Positions 9,008 to 16,128 of a DNA stretch of 53,401 nucleotides are shown piece after piece. Source of the stretch: Mesorhizobium sp. CA8 (GTDB lineage: Bacteria > Pseudomonadota > Alphaproteobacteria > Rhizobiales > Rhizobiaceae). Made by a program: the position numbers and the translations under genes. Position 1 is the stretch's first letter. The number at the start of each line of letters is the position of its first letter. Below the pieces are notes generated by a model. It was given only the letters and a program-made list of their open reading frames with translations, was not told the DNA's origin and did no database searches. The stretch covers positions 1 through 53,401 of the forward strand of contig NZ_JAIUHG010000037.1 of assembly GCF_020164955.1 (NCBI RefSeq), in the 5' to 3' direction.

Positions 9008-9934
9008 ATGTTAAGGCGAGATCTTGTTCGGATACTTGGCTCGGTGGCCGGCAGTTTGGTTATAGCGGCCTCCACCGCTAAAGACGCCTTTCGAAAGGTC
9101 CCCTATGCGATGGTGGCAAACGGGCTTCATGACAGTCGGTCTCCTACCCTCCTCACCGCCCCGATCGAACTCGCTGGCGATTGGGGGCATATGCTTCCGC
9201 GCACCGCGGAACAGGTCGTTGAGCGCATGCGTCATGCCTGCCTTGATGGTGTCCGTCTTCTTTCCGACCGCCAGCCGGCGCGGCTTCGCGTCGACGAGCA
9301 CACTTCAGGACAGCCTGCCATCTGGCTTCATCCGGACGGCAGCAGCATGGCGTGGATCATCGTCGATATCGGCGAACGCGACTGGTCGAAGCTGGCCTAT
9401 CAGTTCGGGCATGAGCTCGGCCATGTCTTTGCGAACAGTTGGCAGGCCGACGCCAAGTTGGCGCCCCCATGCCAATGGTTGGAAGAAGCGATCGTGGAGG
9501 CTTTCTCACTGCGTGGCCTAGGGCATCTGGCGAAGGGCTGGAAACAAAACCCGCCCTTCGCCGGCGATAACGCCTTCGGCGATGCCATTGCCGAATACCG
9601 CCAGAACATCATCAAACGCTATGAGGCACTCGCCGACACGCAGGGCCTCACCCGCGACCCCGCAGCATGGTTTGCCGGTCACCGAAGCGAGATCGAAATT
9701 CCGGGTCTTAATCCATTCGCACAAGCGATGTCCTTGACCGTTCTAAAAGAATACGAGCAGGTTTCAGAATCCATCGAGGCAATTGCCGCCCTCAACCGCT
9801 GGCCTGGCCGCAGCGGCGTTCCGGCCGGCGAATATCTCCAGCAATGGAAAGACAGCTGTGCCGAGTTGCATGCCTCACCTCACTTGCCGGTCCGCTTAGG
9901 CGAGCTTTTGGGAATACCGCCTGGCACCAAGTGA
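9008..9934 (+). CDS. Putative exported zinc metallopeptidase (HELGH)
   Basis: A 308-residue protein from ATG 9008, with GGGA upstream; a TTG start 54 bases earlier is less likely. The N-terminus (MLRRDLVRILGSVAGSLVIA) looks like a signal peptide or signal anchor. HELGH at about residues 135-139 is the gluzincin-type zinc site and general base; WLEEAIVEAF about 20 residues on offers the third glutamate ligand. The rest is not assignable to a named family. It stands alone between convergent and divergent neighbours. Zinc binding is well supported; the substrate and the exported location are inferred. Confidence 0.7.
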   Translation: MLRRDLVRILGSVAGSLVIAASTAKDAFRKVPYAMVANGLHDSRSPTLLTAPIELAGDWGHMLPRTAEQVVERMRHACLDGVRLLSDRQPARLRVDEHTSGQPAIWLHPDGSSMAWIIVDIGERDWSKLAYQFGHELGHVFANSWQADAKLAPPCQWLEEAIVEAFSLRGLGHLAKGWKQNPPFAGDNAFGDAIAEYRQNIIKRYEALADTQGLTRDPAAWFAGHRSEIEIPGLNPFAQAMSLTVLKEYEQVSESIEAIAALNRWPGRSGVPAGEYLQQWKDSCAELHASPHLPVRLGELLGIPPGTK

Positions 9935-10103
9935 GGAGCATGCCGGGATACTGAGACCAATCGTGGGTAGCGGATTGGTGCGCTTTGGGCTTGGGCGACT
10001 GCTGGAAGCGCGCCAAGCCGCACTCCCTGATTTGCCCCCAAGCCGTGATGCTCGCCGCCGCGGTCTGTGGCTGCACGACATGCCGCGATGACGCCAGGCT
10101 TGT

Positions 10104-10337
10104 TTACCGCCGGCTCTGCCCTCTGGTCGCTGGCAAGCCAGGCGGCGCGTCGCGATGGAGATGCGCATCGAAGATGGCGAGCTTAAGCCCATATGTGAGG
10201 CGAGTTTGCGTGTTGCAGGCGTCGCAGATGAAGACCTTGGCGCTCTTGATCCACGATCCTTTTCGGACCACCGCAGTTTCACACCCGGGGCAATGGAAAG
10301 TTAGATCAGTCTCGAACAGTTCGCGTGCAAGTGTCAT
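10104..10337 (-). CDS. Small zinc-ribbon protein
   Basis: A 77-residue protein from ATG 10337, with GGAGG seven bases upstream. It contains CPGC at about residues 17-20 and CDAC about 23 residues later, giving a four-cysteine zinc ribbon, followed by a basic helical region (YGLKLAIFDAHLHRD) and a disordered tail. I recall similar uncharacterised short proteins in rhizobia but no assigned function. A longer upstream frame exists but lacks a ribosome binding site. Nucleic-acid or protein binding is possible. Confidence 0.65.
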   Translation of the reverse strand: MTLARELFETDLTFHCPGCETAVVRKGSWIKSAKVFICDACNTQTRLTYGLKLAIFDAHLHRDAPPGLPATRGQSRR

Positions 10338-10688
10338 CGTTTCGCCTCCGCCGCTGGAGGTGAAGCAAAATTTATGCCGAGCTTGGTGTTCGAGGCTGAT
10401 ACACGTCATCCGTTCACATGGCGGAAACATCAGTGACTGCTGATAAAATTGCTTAGCCGGCGGTATGCCCAACAAGCCTGCGTCGGTCAGGCCCGGCTCG
10501 TGGTCTACCCCGCTACCGGCCGGGCCGCCCGCGCCAAACATCGCATCCGCTACTGCTTCTCAAGCGTCACAGCGGGGCTGGCGGCCGACGTGGTCAGTTC
10601 GGATAGCTTGGGCGAGCCGGGCCACGACGGGCAGGGCTTTCCCAGCAGAGAAACGGCCCCAATTCCAACTTGGGGCTGATCTGGCCGA
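10338..10688. other. Intergenic stretch, nothing recognised
   Basis: About 350 bp between the zinc-ribbon gene and the ExoX-like gene, both leftward. Open frames on both strands have no ribosome binding site and no recognisable protein features. No repeat or terminator was evident. Confidence 0.4.
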
Positions 10689-10958
10689 TCAATGGCGGCG
10701 AGCGCCACGAAGGTCTTTAGAAGCGTTATCTCGACCGTTGGCTGGCTGTCTTTTAAGGGCCTGTGCGCCCGGCTGGTCAACGCGCGGTTTTTGGTATGTC
10801 AGGCCGATAAGCAGCCCGAAGTACCCCACCTGCAAAAGCAGTGCTGCTGCTGCGGTCCAAACGCCGGCAAACCACACTAATCCGGTAGCAGTGAAAACCC
10901 ACGCTGCCACGGCGCTGAGTGTCGCGACCATCCCAACGAAAAACTGCGGAAAATACAT
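10689..10958 (-). CDS. ExoX-like exopolysaccharide production repressor
   Basis: About 89 residues read leftward. MYFPQFFVGM opens the protein, followed by two hydrophobic transmembrane segments (about residues 5-25 and 28-52, the latter including LLLQVGYFGLLIGL) and a basic, Arg/Lys-rich cytoplasmic tail. This matches ExoX/PsiB-type small inner-membrane proteins, which in Rhizobium and Sinorhizobium lower exopolysaccharide output post-translationally. The start is uncertain: ATG 10958 gives the canonical N-terminus, while a GTG at 10967 or TTG at 10976 sits better relative to the GGGGA. It stands about 150 bp from the hydrolase gene on the same strand. Confidence 0.65.
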   Translation of the reverse strand: MYFPQFFVGMVATLSAVAAWVFTATGLVWFAGVWTAAAALLLQVGYFGLLIGLTYQKPRVDQPGAQALKRQPANGRDNASKDLRGARRH

Positions 10959-11106
10959 CTCCTGCACATTCCCCAACGGAAGAGCACGTCGTATTTCATT
11001 ATTTTATAAAATACGCAAGTATCTTCGCTACCCACTTGGCTGCCCCTTTGGGCTCGCAGCCGCGACACCGATCGACACAAGACGGTGCGCGTCTGGAGCT
11101 GTCGCA

Positions 11107-12081
11107 TCATAGAGCGGTCCCAGAGACCGGGCCGGCAACGCTCGCGAGAGCGGCAACCTTGTCGATCATGGCTAGAACCGCCTGCGGTTTGCTTTGATGC
11201 ACCATATGTCCGGCGTCCAGGACGATATCCAGCAGTGAGTGGCTTATCTCGGTTTGTAGCCGCAGCGCCTCGGCCTTGGCGTCGAACAGCTGATCGCCGG
11301 CGCCGGCAATTATCCCGACAGGAACGGCGATCTCTGCGTACCGGCGATTTGGGAACAGTGCCGAGGCCAGCATCAGGAAGGATTCCGCAGAGATGGACCA
11401 CAGCTGCGATGGCCGGCTCGCCAATCCCCTTGTCGTTGCCGCGAAAGGCGTCGCGATCGTTGCCGGGTGGAAAATCTTCTTCATCGCCCAGCGCCAGTTC
11501 AGCCTGACCAGCGAAGGCAGTATGGCGTGACGCAACACGGTCCCGATCAGGGGCGCCGCCGGCAGCGCGGAGATGGCAAGCGCCAGCCTTGGCGGCGGGT
11601 AATGATAGCCAGCGACAACGACCACACCGGCGACGGATCGGGGATGCCGGCGCGCCATCTCGAGCGCTACGGCGGCCCCCCAGGAATGGCCGACAACGAT
11701 GTAGCGCTCGACGCCGAGTTTTTCGGCCGCGGCCTGGATGAGATCGGCCTGGGCGCCAGCGGTCCAAGGCCCGCCCGCCGGGCGTGGGCTCAGGCCGAAG
11801 CCCGGCCTGTCGAAGGCAAGCACGCGATATCTGGCAGCGGCTTCGCCGAAGATGCCGCTTGTCGTGAAATCCTCCGCCGAAGCGCCGTTGCCGTGCAGGA
11901 GCAGCAATGATTGCCCATGGCCCGCCTCCAAGAAATGCAGCTTCGTTCCGCGGAGATGGATGAAGCGCCCGAGCGGCCGTCCGGCCAATGCCCGTCTCGC
12001 CAGGAGATTGTTGTAGAGCGCCAGCCCAGTCGTCGCCGCCGCAAGCAACAGAAGCAGTTTTCGCCTGGACTTTGCCGTCAT
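11107..12081 (-). CDS. Alpha/beta hydrolase with N-terminal membrane anchor
   Basis: A 324-residue protein from ATG 12081. Residues 8-24 (LKK-type basic start, then LLLLLAAATTGLALY) form a single signal anchor, after which the alpha/beta hydrolase fold follows: LLLHGNG oxyanion strand near residue 61, FDRPGFG at about 90-96, nucleophile elbow GHSWG at 131-135 (Ser133), a late acid in the IIAGAGDQLFD strand, and His in DAGHMVH near the C-terminus. All catalytic elements are present. The fold covers esterases, haloperoxidases and epoxide hydrolases, so the substrate cannot be given. It follows a small gene by 29 bp and is probably co-transcribed with it. Confidence 0.8.
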   Translation of the reverse strand: MTAKSRRKLLLLLAAATTGLALYNNLLARRALAGRPLGRFIHLRGTKLHFLEAGHGQSLLLLHGNGASAEDFTTSGIFGEAAARYRVLAFDRPGFGLSPRPAGGPWTAGAQADLIQAAAEKLGVERYIVVGHSWGAAVALEMARRHPRSVAGVVVVAGYHYPPPRLALAISALPAAPLIGTVLRHAILPSLVRLNWRWAMKKIFHPATIATPFAATTRGLASRPSQLWSISAESFLMLASALFPNRRYAEIAVPVGIIAGAGDQLFDAKAEALRLQTEISHSLLDIVLDAGHMVHQSKPQAVLAMIDKVAALASVAGPVSGTAL

Positions 12082-12110
12082 GGGAGCAGTCGGGTCGCTG
12101 CTCGCCGCGA

Positions 12111-12356
12111 TCAGGCCGACCCTTTCTGAGGCAGCTTTGTCTCTTCCTCGACCTGATCCCGCAGGGTCTGCTCGGGTTCCTTGTTCTCAGCCCCGGACGG
12201 CTGCTTTTGCCGGGCGAGCTCGCGATCCACAATTTTGCGCGAGCCTTCCGCGGGATCTTCTTGCGGCGAATCCCTGTCAGTCCCTGTATGCCGGCCGGTC
12301 CGGTCGCTGCTTGGGGCCGGTCGCGCGGGACCGTCGTTTTGATGGGGCTTCGTCAT
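12111..12356 (-). CDS. Small hydrophilic, probably disordered protein
   Basis: An 81-residue protein from ATG 12356 with AGAGG about six bases upstream. It is almost entirely charged or small residues (MTKPHQNDGP at the start, EEETKLPQKG at the end) with no hydrophobic core, signal or motif. It lies 29 bp before the alpha/beta hydrolase gene on the same strand. I do not recognise it. Confidence 0.5.
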   Translation of the reverse strand: MTKPHQNDGPARPAPSSDRTGRHTGTDRDSPQEDPAEGSRKIVDRELARQKQPSGAENKEPEQTLRDQVEEETKLPQKGSA

Positions 12357-12588
12357 CGGATACCTCTGCTGACCAAGTGTCTGCGGCTTGCGGGAAGCAG
12401 CTCCAAACCTCTGCGGCCCGCCTTTGTTCCGCGAGCGGCCGGGACGCGTCGCGCAGCCGCCGCTGGCTCCGCAAGCAGGCGGAACCGGTAGCTGCTTCTG
12501 AAACAAATGTTGTTGAGGCCGGATTGCTGCGCTCCTAGGAATGCGGCGCGCGCCCGGTTGCGTTGCGTCCGCTCGCGACGGAGGAATA

Positions 12589-12783
12589 ATGTCTAGCGAT
12601 TCCCCACTCAGCTTGTTGGAATTCGAAGCGCTCAAGCAGGCTGCTTCGAAGCTGTCGAAGGATCACGGCGGAACACTCGACAGCTGGGTTGCCTCGCTGT
12701 TCGAAGCCCTGCGCGAGGGAGAAACCTGCCCGAAGGCGCTTCTGGACGCGGTGGTCGCGAGGCTGGAGAAGGAGAGCCGCTAG
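12589..12783 (+). CDS. Small helical protein of unknown function (64 residues)
   Basis: Start at ATG 12589 is fixed by GGAGG four bases upstream. The product (MSSDSPLSLLEFEALKQ at the start) appears all-helical: two amphipathic helices (about 8-22 and 30-58) joined by a DHGGTLDS turn. No signal or membrane segment. Its TAG stop overlaps the stop of the convergent DUF768 gene in a shared CTAG. A divergent promoter region shared with the leftward 81-residue gene is likely in 12357-12588. Confidence 0.6.
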   Translation: MSSDSPLSLLEFEALKQAASKLSKDHGGTLDSWVASLFEALREGETCPKALLDAVVARLEKESR

Positions 12784-13108
12784 CCAGCCGGCTTCGGGCG
12801 GCCCTCTGCGTCGCCCGAAGTCTCGGGCTCGGCGGCTTCCAGGGCATCGACAACCGGCGCCAGTGAATTCCCCTCATCGGGACTGGATTCCACCTCTCCG
12901 GTTCCCGCGGCGGTTTATCGAGAGCGCGTTGGATCGCGTCCTCGATATTGCCGACCTCCTGCTCGCGCACCTCGCGACCGTAGCCGGCGGCGTCGGCATC
13001 CTGCTCGAATTGCTGCGCCAACATCGCAACGCTGACCTCGGTATCGGCAGGCAAGTTGCCGACATTCTCCTCCAGCCAGCTGCGCAGGAATTCCTTCGTC
13101 GCGTTCAT
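12780..13108 (-). pseudogene. DUF768-family gene with apparent single-base frameshift
   Basis: ATG 13108 has GAGGAGG seven bases upstream. The first about 68 codons (MNATKEFLRSWLEENV, VAMLAQQFEQDADAAG, GNIEDAIQRALDKPP) match DUF768, a short acidic family I associate with Mesorhizobium. Near 12893-12905 the sensible reading moves to another frame, continuing SSPDEGNSLAPVVDALEA and ending PKPAG at a TAG whose complement shares CTAG with the convergent gene. Start to that stop is 329 bases, one short of a whole number of codons, consistent with one deleted base. Without the shift the frame runs on through the neighbouring gene as Arg/Pro-rich nonsense. It may be a real mutation, a sequencing error, or two overlapping small genes. 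Confidence 0.6.
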
Positions 13109-13211
13109 GGAGCGCCTCCTCGCAGCGAGATAACCGGACCGTGGCGCCGAGGTTCCCGCAACGCCGAAACCGCGAGGGACGAATGGATCGATGGATGATC
13201 GCTCGGCATGA

Positions 13212-13412
13212 GCGACATCACGGCTGGCGGCGCGCCGCGCGATCCGTATCGGCTGGGCCGCAGCCACGGCCCTGCTCTCGGCGACCCGGCATGGCGAGGA
13301 AGGCCCCACCTCGAAGTTCGTCACGGTGGGCTTCTGGATCTTCCTCTTGCCCATCATCATCATGTTCTCGGTTTTCTTTGCCCCTTACGCTGTCCTCTCC
13401 AAGGCGACATAG
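13212..13412 (+). pseudogene. Possible decayed small membrane protein
   Basis: An open stretch of 66 codons without a usual start codon. It reads as two hydrophobic segments: IGWAAATALLSA and, after a charged loop, VGFWIFLLPIIIMFSVFF, ending VLSKAT before TAG. This is far more protein-like than the overlapping frame that does have an ATG (13208, MSDITAGGAP), which becomes His/Pro-rich nonsense. A single-base shift soon after ATG 13208 would join the two, so this may be a frameshifted small inner-membrane protein. Low certainty. Confidence 0.35.
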
Positions 13413-13496
13413 CGGTCATTCCATCTTCGAATTCAGGTCTGGCGTAACGACGCTGTCAAAAGCAGATGCTTCAGCGATTGAGCACGATGTAGATAC

Positions 13497-13522
13497 ATAG
13501 ATAGATAGATAGATAGATAGAT
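13497..13522. repeat. ATAG tetranucleotide microsatellite (about 6.5 units)
   Basis: Perfect tandem ATAG copies, preceded by a near-match (agatac). It ends 23 bp before the ATG at 13546, thus within the promoter/leader of the acylphosphatase-like gene. Perfect tetranucleotide tracts are unusual in high-GC alphaproteobacterial DNA and can vary in length by slippage. Confidence 0.9.
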
Positions 13523-13545
13523 CAGCTTCATTGCCGAGGTTTTCT

Positions 13546-13815
13546 ATGAGCGAGCAAAATCGATGTTCCTGGCGCGAGCGCATGACGATCCTCGGCGATG
13601 TCGAGGCGGCATCCTTTCTTCCGTGGATCGAGCGTCATGCCGCCAAGCTCGGGCTCGCGCAGGCAGTATTCGTTGCCGGTCCCGACCGCCTTGAACTCGA
13701 CATTGCCGGTCCGGCCGAACTCATCGACATGATGGAAATGGGGTGCTCTCTTGGACCAATCGATGTCTGGGTCGAGACCATCCGCCGGGCGCCGATCGAG
13801 AGCGAATCGGACTAG
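13546..13815 (+). CDS. Acylphosphatase-like small protein, catalytic Arg not conserved
   Basis: An 89-residue protein from ATG 13546 (GAGG seven bases upstream). The pattern of acylphosphatases is visible: RERMTILGDVEAASFLPW in place of the usual RVxGxVQGVGFR loop, then helix ERHAAKLGL, strand DRLELDIAG, helix ELIDMMEMG and final strand VWVETIRR. The catalytic Arg and the Gly-rich phosphate loop are replaced (GDVEAASFL), so hydrolysis of acyl phosphates is unlikely. Length fits the family. A hairpin with a T-run follows at 13846. The role is unknown; the fold assignment is moderately secure. Confidence 0.6.
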   Translation: MSEQNRCSWRERMTILGDVEAASFLPWIERHAAKLGLAQAVFVAGPDRLELDIAGPAELIDMMEMGCSLGPIDVWVETIRRAPIESESD

Positions 13816-13845
13816 GTTTCTGGGCCTGCGGCCCTCTGCCTGCCG

Positions 13846-13865
13846 AGGTGTCATGCACCTTTTTT
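13846..13865 (+). terminator. Rho-independent terminator
   Basis: AGGTG, loop TCATG, CACCT, followed by a run of six T counting the last stem base. It lies 31 bp after the acylphosphatase-like gene and separates it from the Rieske operon. The stem is only 5 bp. Confidence 0.55.
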
Positions 13866-13978
13866 AGGCATTATTGCCAGTGAGGAAATGTTGTGCAAAC
13901 GTAACCCGGCGTATTAGCATATCCTTGACCGCGAAGCTTGGCTCAGGAAGATGCTGGTGCCGTTTTGAAAGTTGATGC

Positions 13979-14629
13979 ATGCCGCCTTATCCCACCGGCT
14001 CATGGATGCCTGTTGCCCTCTCCGCCGACTTGCCGGCGGGAACCGTAATGCCGGCGCCATCTCCGGCCGGACCGGTTGCCCTTTGGCGAACCCGCTCCGG
14101 CCGTGCGGCGGCCTTCGCCGACAGATGCCCCCATCGCGGCATGCGCCTTTCCCACGGCTTCGTACGCGGTGAGACCCTGGCCTGCATCTATCACGGCTGG
14201 AGCTACGCCAACGCGGGAAACTGCCAGCGCATTCCGGCCCATCCGGCATTGACGCCGCCGGACACGATTCGTGTCGCGACGCAGCACGTCGAGGATGGCG
14301 GCGGCATCATATGGATTTCGGTTGGCGAACCCGCCGCCGGGCCGCCGCGGTTCGAGGGCCTTGCGCCGCTCCGCTCCATGGTGGTGGAAGCGGGCATCGT
14401 GGCGCTGGAGGCGGCCGCGGGCACGAAGGCCGCTGGAGGTCTGCTCGACTACACCCACGATGGCCGGGCCGTCCGGCTGCTGCTTGCTCCCGATGGGCAG
14501 GCGCGCACGCTGATGCATGTTTTGGTGGACGAAAACAGCAATCCGGACGAGCGTATCGCCGCGTCGAGGGCCGCCGAGGCGCTGCGGCGGGCGGCCGAGG
14601 ATATTGCACGCGCCAGGATCGTCCGATGA
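13979..14629 (+). CDS. Stand-alone Rieske [2Fe-2S] protein of a split oxygenase
   Basis: A 216-residue protein from ATG 13979 (weak ribosome binding site). The Rieske cluster site is complete: CPHRG at residues 50-54 (Cys50, His52) and CIYHGW at 69-74 (Cys69, His72), with the usual 16-residue spacing. The beginning (SWMPVALSADL) and the post-cluster segment (IIWISVGEP) match the N-terminal domain of oxygenase alpha subunits or the N-terminal Rieske domain of reductase NdmD. The last about 90 residues lack the catalytic fold and ligands of an oxygenase. The next gene, overlapping by ATGA, encodes a catalytic domain that lacks exactly this cluster. The inferred job is to deliver electrons to it in trans. 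First gene of the eight-gene operon; a promoter must lie in 13866-13978. Confidence 0.85.
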   Translation: MPPYPTGSWMPVALSADLPAGTVMPAPSPAGPVALWRTRSGRAAAFADRCPHRGMRLSHGFVRGETLACIYHGWSYANAGNCQRIPAHPALTPPDTIRVATQHVEDGGGIIWISVGEPAAGPPRFEGLAPLRSMVVEAGIVALEAAAGTKAAGGLLDYTHDGRAVRLLLAPDGQARTLMHVLVDENSNPDERIAASRAAEALRRAAEDIARARIVR

Positions 14630-15471
14630 CCCGCAACACGATGATCGACGGATGGTACCCTGTCAGCCTTGCTAGCCAGCTCGATGCGCATGGGCGCAGG
14701 ACGGCCCTGATGGGCGAGCCGATCGCGGTGAGGCGCGGCGAAGACGGAAACGCGCAGGTCACGGGCGGCAACGGACGTGACCTGCCGGCCTGCATCCGCT
14801 ATGGCCATGTGTGGTCATCGCTCGGCGATCCACAAAAGCCGCTGTTTGCGATCCCCGAGGCAGATCAGCCGGGCCGCCGGCTCGTCGAAGTCGGGGTGGT
14901 GCGCGTGCGCTGCTCGCCATTGCGTGCGGTGGAGAACTTCCTGGACATCGCGCATTTTCCTTTCGTGCATACCGACATACTGGGGGCCGAGCCGCATACG
15001 GAGGTGCAGAACTACAAGGTCGATATCCGAGAGGACGAAGACGAGGTTTGGGCCACTCAGGTGAAGTTCTACCAGCCGCAGGCCGCCAAGTCGGCGGAAG
15101 GTGGCATCACCACGGAATATATGTACCGCGTGCCCGCGCCGACCTGCTCGGTGCTCTACAAGACCTGCCCGCCTCGCCCGGCGGAATGGGATGTCATCAC
15201 GCTTTTCGTGCAGCCACTTGCCGAAGACCTGTGCGACGTCTGGCCATGGATGGCGCTGTTCGATGACGAAACACCGATGACCGACCTGATCCATTTCCAG
15301 CAGACGATCTTCGTTCAGGACCGGTCGATCCTCGAAAACCAGATTCCGAGGCTGCTGCCGCTCGATCCCGGCATGGAGATTCCCACGCGCGCCGACCTTA
15401 CCTCGGTTGCCTACCGGCGCTGGCTGAAACGCCACGGCTACACCTACGGCGCGCAACTGGTGGCGCAATGA
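14626..15471 (+). CDS. Rieske-less non-heme iron oxygenase catalytic subunit (NdmC-like)
   Basis: A 281-residue protein from ATG 14626, overlapping the previous stop. It begins like an oxygenase alpha subunit (DGWYPVSLASQLDA, then EPIAVRRGEDG to residue 41), but the Cys/His cluster block is missing: it passes within about 18 residues to YGHVWSSLGDP (59-69), which normally follows the Rieske domain. The catalytic part is intact: NFLDIAHFPFVHT gives the N-x2-D-x2-H-x4-H mononuclear iron motif (Asn104, Asp107, His110, His115), and VQDRSILENQ near the C-terminus supplies the likely third ligand. Such Rieske-deficient subunits are known in NdmC, the 7-methylxanthine N7-demethylase subunit of Pseudomonas putida CBB5, of similar length. 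O-demethylation or hydroxylation of another substrate is also possible. Confidence 0.85.
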   Translation: MTRNTMIDGWYPVSLASQLDAHGRRTALMGEPIAVRRGEDGNAQVTGGNGRDLPACIRYGHVWSSLGDPQKPLFAIPEADQPGRRLVEVGVVRVRCSPLRAVENFLDIAHFPFVHTDILGAEPHTEVQNYKVDIREDEDEVWATQVKFYQPQAAKSAEGGITTEYMYRVPAPTCSVLYKTCPPRPAEWDVITLFVQPLAEDLCDVWPWMALFDDETPMTDLIHFQQTIFVQDRSILENQIPRLLPLDPGMEIPTRADLTSVAYRRWLKRHGYTYGAQLVAQ

Positions 15472-16127
15472 AGCTCTACGACTACGCGCTGTCGCCGAGC
15501 TGCTACAAGGTGCGCCTCATGGCTGCGCTGATCGGTGTGACGCTCGACATCCGCCCTGTCGACTTCCATCCCGGTTGCGAGCATCGCGGTCCTGAGCTCA
15601 TGGCGCTCAATCCGGCGGGTTCGATCCCGATCCTGGAGGATGGCGACCTCGTGCTGACCGAATCCTCGGCCATGCTGGTCTATCTCGCCGCGAAGGCGGC
15701 ACCCCAATGGCTGGGCAATGATACGGCCGGGCGGACGGCGCGCGTCCAGCAATGGCTGTCCTTCTCGCACCGGCTGACCGCGAGCCTTGGGGCGGCGCGC
15801 TTGCACGAGATGCTGCTGCGTCCGGGCAATATCGCCGCCCTTCGGGAGCAGGGAATAGCGGCTCTGCGGGAGCTGGAAGCCGGCCTCGTCGAACAGCATA
15901 TCCGCGGCCAGCGCTTCCTCGCATCGGATCGACCGACGATCGCCGACGTTGCCTGCTTTCCCTATGTTGCGCTGGCGCCGGACGGCGGCGTTTCGCTCGA
16001 CCCCTATCCCGCGATCCGGCTCTGGTCACGGGCGGTCCGCAGTCTCGAGGGCTTCATCGAGATGCCGGGCATCCACCGGCTGCACGAACTGACACCCGCG
16101 CCCGTTCTCAAAGTCGGCGAGGCCTGA
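15468..16127 (+). CDS. Glutathione S-transferase-like protein (NdmE-like partner)
   Basis: A 219-residue protein from ATG 15468, overlapping the oxygenase stop (ATGA). The thioredoxin-like N-domain (MKLYDYALSPSCYKVR, NPAGSIPILEDGD, LTESSAMLVYLA) and all-helical C-domain (DRPTIADVACFPYVAL) match zeta/beta-type GSTs; Ser10-Cys12 is where the glutathione-activating residue is expected. In the caffeine pathway a GST-like protein, NdmE, is needed structurally to hold NdmC and NdmD together. Its position directly after a Rieske-less oxygenase suggests the same scaffolding role here, rather than detoxification; a glutathione-dependent reaction on the product remains possible. Confidence 0.8.
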   Translation: MKLYDYALSPSCYKVRLMAALIGVTLDIRPVDFHPGCEHRGPELMALNPAGSIPILEDGDLVLTESSAMLVYLAAKAAPQWLGNDTAGRTARVQQWLSFSHRLTASLGAARLHEMLLRPGNIAALREQGIAALRELEAGLVEQHIRGQRFLASDRPTIADVACFPYVALAPDGGVSLDPYPAIRLWSRAVRSLEGFIEMPGIHRLHELTPAPVLKVGEA

Positions 16128-16128
16128 C

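Noticed and set aside
12632..13363. Minus-strand 243-codon open frame spanning the DUF768 region
   Set aside because: Only the part from 13108 to about 12900 is protein-like; upstream and downstream portions are Arg/Pro/Ser-rich noise and overlap a supported convergent gene.
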